Source: Algoriphagus halophilus (GTDB lineage: Bacteria > Bacteroidota > Bacteroidia > Cytophagales > Cyclobacteriaceae). From it: a stretch of 64,000 nucleotides of DNA. The position numbers and the translations under genes are program-made. Each line of letters opens with the position of its first letter. Position 1 is the stretch's first letter. The DNA is taken from contig NZ_FSRC01000002.1 in the NCBI RefSeq assembly GCF_900129785.1, positions 124,001 to 188,000 of the forward strand. The letters run 5' to 3'. The notes below the pieces were generated by a model, which was not told the DNA's origin, did not search any database, and saw only the letters and a program-made list of their open reading frames with translations. Shown here one piece after another: positions 60,796 through 64,000 of this stretch.

Positions 60796-61602
60796 CTACT
60801 GAAAATTCAAGTAAAGTGTAATGCTTTTCCTTTTGATGGAAGAAATGGCATCTGCAAGTTCGGGGATGGTATTCTCCCTTCTAAAGGCATTATTCAAGCC
60901 ATGTGAAAAGCGGATCTCCGGCGCGAATTTGAAGTACTTAAAATAAATCTCGAACCCCATTCCCATCTCCAAAGAGACATCCTGTCCAGTGGTCACCAGG
61001 TCTTCAATATCCGCTTCGTCTTGGGCCTTGGTACGGAAATTATAGCTGGCTCCTCCCAAGAAGTACATTCGAGTATTGTTAAATCGCTGCGATCGATATT
61101 TAAAAAGTAAAGGAAGCTCTACCATTGTGGCTTCTGAGGTTAGCATTTGAGTACTTGTAGTATTGTTCAATGTATTGCCCTCATCTGCAGGAAAATTATC
61201 TAAAGAAGAGTCCGCTGTCCCAAAATAACTGACTTCTGTCTTATACTCATAGAAACCTACTTTTGGAGTAAAGAGTAATTGAACCTGATCATGAAACCGT
61301 AACATTCCAATGAATCCCAAAGAAAATCCTGGGGAATATTTAGGAAAGACCGCTCTGACTCCTGCCGAACTCGTTGTGGCAGGGTTCATAAAGGCATCCG
61401 AATATTTTATTTGATAGGCATTGGTATGTGCGGCCAGAAAAAACCCATAAGACAAGGTCTTATTATCCGAACCAGACCCTGAGGTAAGTCCAAACATCCC
61501 TTGCCCAAAGGAGGACAGGGTCATGACCATCATCAAAAATACTGTCAGGCTTATTTCACGCCCACATAAATGGAGCTGATGCCGAATGTAAGTGGTTTGC
61601 AT
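60796..61602 (-). CDS. porT: PorT-like type IX secretion outer membrane protein
   Basis: A 268-residue exported beta-barrel protein. A signal peptide lies about 17-34 ([17 protein letters not shown]). Strands such as YSFGFF-like [49 protein letters not shown] and [15 protein letters not shown], plus position directly after ubiE and near engB, match PorT of the Bacteroidota type IX secretion system. The first ATG overlaps the ubiE stop by 52 bases; a shorter start inside the hydrophobic stretch would spoil the signal. The gene order argument is from known synteny. Confidence 0.8.
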   Translation of the reverse strand: MQTTYIRHQLHLCGREISLTVFLMMVMTLSSFGQGMFGLTSGSGSDNKTLSYGFFLAAHTNAYQIKYSDAFMNPATTSSAGVRAVFPKYSPGFSLGFIGMLRFHDQVQLLFTPKVGFYEYKTEVSYFGTADSSLDNFPADEGNTLNNTTSTQMLTSEATMVELPLLFKYRSQRFNNTRMYFLGGASYNFRTKAQDEADIEDLVTTGQDVSLEMGMGFEIYFKYFKFAPEIRFSHGLNNAFRRENTIPELADAISSIKRKSITLYLNFQ

Positions 61603-62276
61603 AGAGTACAGGTAAATCCGACCTTATTCAATACAGCCAGAAAATCTTCTCCGTCAGGAAAGGCCTGAACGGATTCAGGAAGATAAGTATAAGCAGAATT
61701 GTCTTTGGATACAATTTTGCCAACCTGGGGAAGAACAAAGTTGGAGTAAAATCCATAAGCCTGTTTCATTGGAAAACTCCTAGGCTTACTGAATTCCAAA
61801 ATTACTGCTTTCCCTCCAGGTTTTAAGACCCGATACATATCTGCCAGTCCCTTCTCCAGATTTTCAAAGTTTCTAACTCCAAAAGAAACGATGACAGCAT
61901 CAAACTTATTATCTTCAAAGAGTAAACCTTCGGAATCCCCAAGCTGCAGCTCGATTTTATCATCCAGACCTCTCTTGGTCATTTTCTTCCTTCCTTCGGC
62001 AAGCATTCCTTCAGAGATATCTACTCCGATTACCTTTTCAGGATTAAGCGCTAATGCTTCAATGGCAAAATCTCCAGTTCCGGTAGCAATATCCAAAATC
62101 AGTTTTGGCTGATCTTTTTTAAGATAGCTTATGGCTTTTTTTCTCCAAATAATATCAATCCCCATGCTGAGCACGTGATTGAGCAGGTCATACTTGCCTG
62201 AAATATTGTTAAACATCTCAGCAACCTGAGCTTTTTTAGGGTCTTGCTTATCTTTGTAAGGTACTACAGACATCAC
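61551..62276 (-). CDS. ubiE: Demethylmenaquinone methyltransferase
   Basis: A 241-residue SAM methyltransferase (UbiE/MenG) for the last step of menaquinone synthesis. The motifs [30 protein letters not shown] (SAM site), [15 protein letters not shown] and [14 protein letters not shown] are diagnostic. Two Met codons open the frame; the second (62273) is equally possible. In a menaquinone-only Bacteroidota the ubiquinone role does not apply. Divergent from engB across 118 bases. Confidence 0.95.
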   Translation of the reverse strand: MMSVVPYKDKQDPKKAQVAEMFNNISGKYDLLNHVLSMGIDIIWRKKAISYLKKDQPKLILDIATGTGDFAIEALALNPEKVIGVDISEGMLAEGRKKMTKRGLDDKIELQLGDSEGLLFEDNKFDAVIVSFGVRNFENLEKGLADMYRVLKPGGKAVILEFSKPRSFPMKQAYGFYSNFVLPQVGKIVSKDNSAYTYLPESVQAFPDGEDFLAVLNKVGFTCTLCKPLTFGISSIYVGVK

Positions 62277-62370
62277 GAATCGTTCTTTGAAGGCGCAATA
62301 ATACTCAAGAAACCCGAGGATTGGAAAATTGTTACCATTTATGAGAAAGACATTCCTAAACTATTATTAG

Positions 62371-62378
62371 TATTTTTG
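62371..62378 (+). promoter_or_regulatory. -7 box upstream of engB
   Basis: TATTTTTG matches TAnnTTTG and ends 16 bases before the engB ATG, in the gap shared with ubiE. The -33 element is not evident. Confidence 0.4.
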
Positions 62379-62394
62379 CCACAAATCCACGTTT

Positions 62395-63006
62395 ATGATC
62401 CAAAAAGCACAATTTGTAGTCAGTAACACAAACCCCGGAAATTGTCCAAAACCTGATCGGGCGGAAGTAGCATTTATCGGTAGATCAAATGTAGGAAAAA
62501 GCTCCTTGATCAACATGCTGACAGGGAAAAATGACTTGGCCAAAACTTCCCAAAAACCAGGAAAAACCCAATTGATCAATCATTTTATGATCAATGACCG
62601 TTGGTATTTGGTGGATTTGCCTGGATATGGTTTTGCCAAAGTCAATGTAAAAGTGAAGCAGGGCTGGGAAAATATGATCAGTACTTACTTGACCAAAAGA
62701 GAAAATTTGTGTGGAGTATTTGTATTGGTGGATAGCCGTTTGGAGCCTCAAAAAATTGATTTGGAATTTTTACTTTGGTGTGGAACGGAAGGCGTTCCTG
62801 CTGCTTTGGTCTTTACAAAAGCGGATAAGCAGTCTAAAACCAAGACCGATCAAAATATCCGGAAGTTTCTAAAAAAAATGGAAGAGATCTTCGAGGAGGC
62901 CCCGGATTATTTTATTACTTCTGCTGAAAATGGGCAAGGAAAAGAACAATTGACCACATTTATAGAAGAACTGGTACAAGAATACGAATCTGGGGAAATC
63001 ATTTAA
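62395..63006 (+). CDS. engB: Ribosome biogenesis GTPase EngB (YsxC/YihA)
   Basis: A 203-residue GTPase required for assembly of the 50S subunit. The P-loop GRSNVGKSS is at 29-37; G2 is in KPGKTQLINH, G3 in DLPGYGFAK, G4 is TKADK and G5 is TSAENGQG. The length is as expected and no extra domain is present. It is followed by a DUF5606 gene 39 bases on. Confidence 0.97.
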   Translation: MIQKAQFVVSNTNPGNCPKPDRAEVAFIGRSNVGKSSLINMLTGKNDLAKTSQKPGKTQLINHFMINDRWYLVDLPGYGFAKVNVKVKQGWENMISTYLTKRENLCGVFVLVDSRLEPQKIDLEFLLWCGTEGVPAALVFTKADKQSKTKTDQNIRKFLKKMEEIFEEAPDYFITSAENGQGKEQLTTFIEELVQEYESGEII

Positions 63007-63045
63007 TTGATAATCCTATATTTGCAGCCTGAAAAAAACAAACCA

Positions 63046-63468
63046 ATGAATTTTAAAGACATCGCAACAGTAGCCGGAAAGCCGGGTTTATTCAAAGTTT
63101 TGAAACCATCTAGATCGGGAGTGATCTTGGAAAGTTTGGATGAGAAGAAAGCTAAACTAGTAGCAGGAATGTCTCAGCGCGTTTCTATCCTGAGCGATAT
63201 TTCTATTTATACCATGACTGAGGAAGGTGCTGAGCCATTGGAATCCATCATGAAAAAAATCGAGGCTGAATTTCAGGGGGACTTGGGATTGGATGCCAAT
63301 CCAGATGACTCCGAATTAAGAGCTTTCATGAAACATGTACTTCCAGAAGTAGATGAGTCCAGAGTCTATACCTCTGACATCAAAAAATTGATCTCTTGGT
63401 ATAAAATCATCAGAACTCAGGTTCCTGAAACCTTAGAGGAAAGTAAAGAAGAAGACAAAGAAGAATAA
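63046..63468 (+). CDS. DUF5606 protein
   Basis: A 140-residue protein of the DUF5606 family, found in Bacteroidota. The start at 63046 (MNFKDIATVAGKPGLFKVLK) gives the usual N-terminus; a start at 63007 would run directly from the engB stop. The N-terminal half has a small beta-barrel look (SH3-like), the rest is acidic and helical, and the tail is a run of Glu/Lys/Asp. Cytoplasmic, function unknown. A terminator follows at once. Confidence 0.85.
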   Translation: MNFKDIATVAGKPGLFKVLKPSRSGVILESLDEKKAKLVAGMSQRVSILSDISIYTMTEEGAEPLESIMKKIEAEFQGDLGLDANPDDSELRAFMKHVLPEVDESRVYTSDIKKLISWYKIIRTQVPETLEESKEEDKEE

Positions 63469-63473
63469 TTTAC

Positions 63474-63497
63474 AGCCCTGCCATGCGGGGCTTTTTT
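63474..63497 (+). terminator. Terminator of the engB-DUF5606 unit
   Basis: AGCCCTGC (63474-63481) pairs with GCGGGGCT (63485-63492), including one G-T pair, around a CAT loop, followed by TTTTT. It ends only nine bases before the next ATG. Confidence 0.85.
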
Positions 63498-63505
63498 GAT
63501 ATTTT

Positions 63506-63805
63506 ATGGCCAACTCACTTATTCAAGAAACTTTTCAGCTTCTGGAAAAAGATTTTCAGTTGCCCGAGGCCAAAACTGCTTTTGACGAGGAAAAAGCGAT
63601 TGATTTTCTTTCCAAAGTCATCCGCCAAATGCTGGATAGAGAGTTTGAACGCCTCCTCCAAATTTGCTATCGAGTCGATTTGGGAGAAGAAAAGCTGAAA
63701 AGAATCCTTCATGAATCCAAACCGGACCAAGTCGCACCTGATCTCGCCCGTGCACTGTGGGAACGACAAAAAATGAAGGTAGAGATGCGTAGAAGGTATT
63801 CTTGA
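63506..63805 (+). CDS. Small helical protein, hypothetical
   Basis: A 99-residue protein that I do not recognise from a named family. It is highly charged and helical (QETFQLLEKDFQ, DFLSKVIRQMLDREFERLLQI, ALWERQKMKVEMRRRYS), without signal or membrane segment, so cytoplasmic. The coding quality and placement right after a terminator support it as real. Two shadow frames overlap it on both strands and are rejected. Confidence 0.65.
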   Translation: MANSLIQETFQLLEKDFQLPEAKTAFDEEKAIDFLSKVIRQMLDREFERLLQICYRVDLGEEKLKRILHESKPDQVAPDLARALWERQKMKVEMRRRYS

Positions 63806-63874
63806 TTTATGATTTCAGATTTATGAGTTGAGATTTATTAATTTAGATTGTTCTTACATTTTCAATTTTAAATT
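63804..63874. repeat. Second intergenic heptamer-repeat element
   Basis: Right after the small gene the DNA runs in 7-bp units on the plus strand: GATTTAT (63804), GATTTCA (63811), GATTTAT (63818), GAGTTGA (63825), GATTTAT (63832), TAATTTA (63839). From the other end, on the minus strand: AATTTAA (63874-63868), AATTGAA (63867-63861), AATGTAA (63860-63854). The layout is the same as the element at 31361-31496 but with a different unit. The first unit overlaps the stop codon of the preceding gene. Confidence 0.6.
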
Positions 63875-63888
63875 AAAAACTGACCCCT

Positions 63889-64000
63889 ATGGCTAATCCG
63901 ATTTGGATCATGACATCCGCCTTCGATCAACTCAACCTAGAACAAACCATAGAAAAAGCGACGGAAATAGGCGTGCAAGGTCTGGACTTATGCGTTTTTA
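63889..64000 (+). CDS. Sugar phosphate isomerase/epimerase-like, 5' end only
   Basis: The window ends inside this gene, 37 codons after its ATG at 63889. The visible residues, WIMTSAFDQLNLEQTIEKA then EIGVQGLDLCVF, fit the first strand and helix of the xylose-isomerase-like TIM barrel family (AP endonuclease 2 superfamily). Function beyond the fold cannot be told from this fragment. Confidence 0.6.
   Translation, partial: MANPIWIMTSAFDQLNLEQTIEKATEIGVQGLDLCVF

Noticed and set aside
1..64000. Antiphage system, prophage, IS element or CRISPR array
   Set aside because: I looked on both strands for transposase, integrase, nuclease, Cas, toxin-antitoxin and methylase features and saw none; all large genes are accounted for by core or envelope functions.

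Overview
The window reads as chromosomal DNA of a Bacteroidota bacterium of the order Cytophagales, most like the Cyclobacteriaceae (Algoriphagus, Belliella and relatives). The signs are: SusC/SusD and TonB-dependent receptor genes, the type IX secretion protein PorT next to menaquinone methyltransferase, BshC for bacillithiol, many lipoproteins with late lipoboxes, DUF5606/DUF3810/DUF2520/DUF5916 proteins typical of the phylum, weak or absent Shine-Dalgarno sites, and several -7 boxes of the form TAnnTTTG. The genus is inference. I see no rRNA, tRNA, CRISPR array, prophage, transposase or antiphage island, so most of the window is ordinary core and envelope biology.

Layout. 1-9.8 kb: end of a Na+/Ca2+ antiporter, a TonB-dependent receptor, a DUF5916 protein, dipeptidyl peptidase IV and three small proteins that each carry a lone carboxypeptidase-regulatory-like domain. 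9.9-12.5 kb: ClpB. 12.7-20.6 kb: a planctomycete-type cluster (DUF2231-cytochrome-LRR membrane protein, FG-GAP lipoprotein, DUF1501 protein, PSD1/LamG cytochrome lipoprotein). 20.8-29.8 kb: secreted and housekeeping enzymes (M19 dipeptidase, esterase plus SMP-30-like lipoproteins, acyl-ACP desaturase, M20 amidohydrolase, pirin, DUF2520). 30-36 kb: 2-oxoglutarate dehydrogenase E1, E2 and a lipoamide dehydrogenase on the minus strand. 36.3-42.2 kb: a SusC-SusD-lipoprotein operon without linked enzymes.

42.7-49.5 kb: bshC-fau-outer-membrane-protein operon, divergent from a tightly overlapping M16 peptidase-ispF-mnmD operon that ends in two tandem paralogous membrane-anchored proteins. 49.6-53.7 kb: Psd, GdhA, CdsA, DUF2007, CPBP protease. 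53.7-55.7 kb: DusB and a DMT transporter. 55.7-60.7 kb: M23-like protein, DUF3810, NifU-type Fe-S protein, ThuA protein, VanX-like dipeptidase, SDR oxidoreductase. 60.8-62.3 kb: porT and ubiE/menG, divergent from engB, DUF5606 and a small protein. The window ends inside a sugar-phosphate isomerase/epimerase-like gene.

How genes work together. 2-oxoglutarate dehydrogenase, GdhA and menaquinone synthesis feed central metabolism. CdsA, Psd and the desaturase shape membrane lipids. The receptors, SusCD, secreted peptidases and lipoproteins handle uptake and breakdown of outside material, and PorT points to type IX secretion. The most unusual non-coding signals are two intergenic elements made of 7-bp repeats running inward from both ends (31361-31496 and 63804-63874), plus several clean inverted repeats at promoter positions (782-797, 14236-14265, 25506-25571, 35945-35964).
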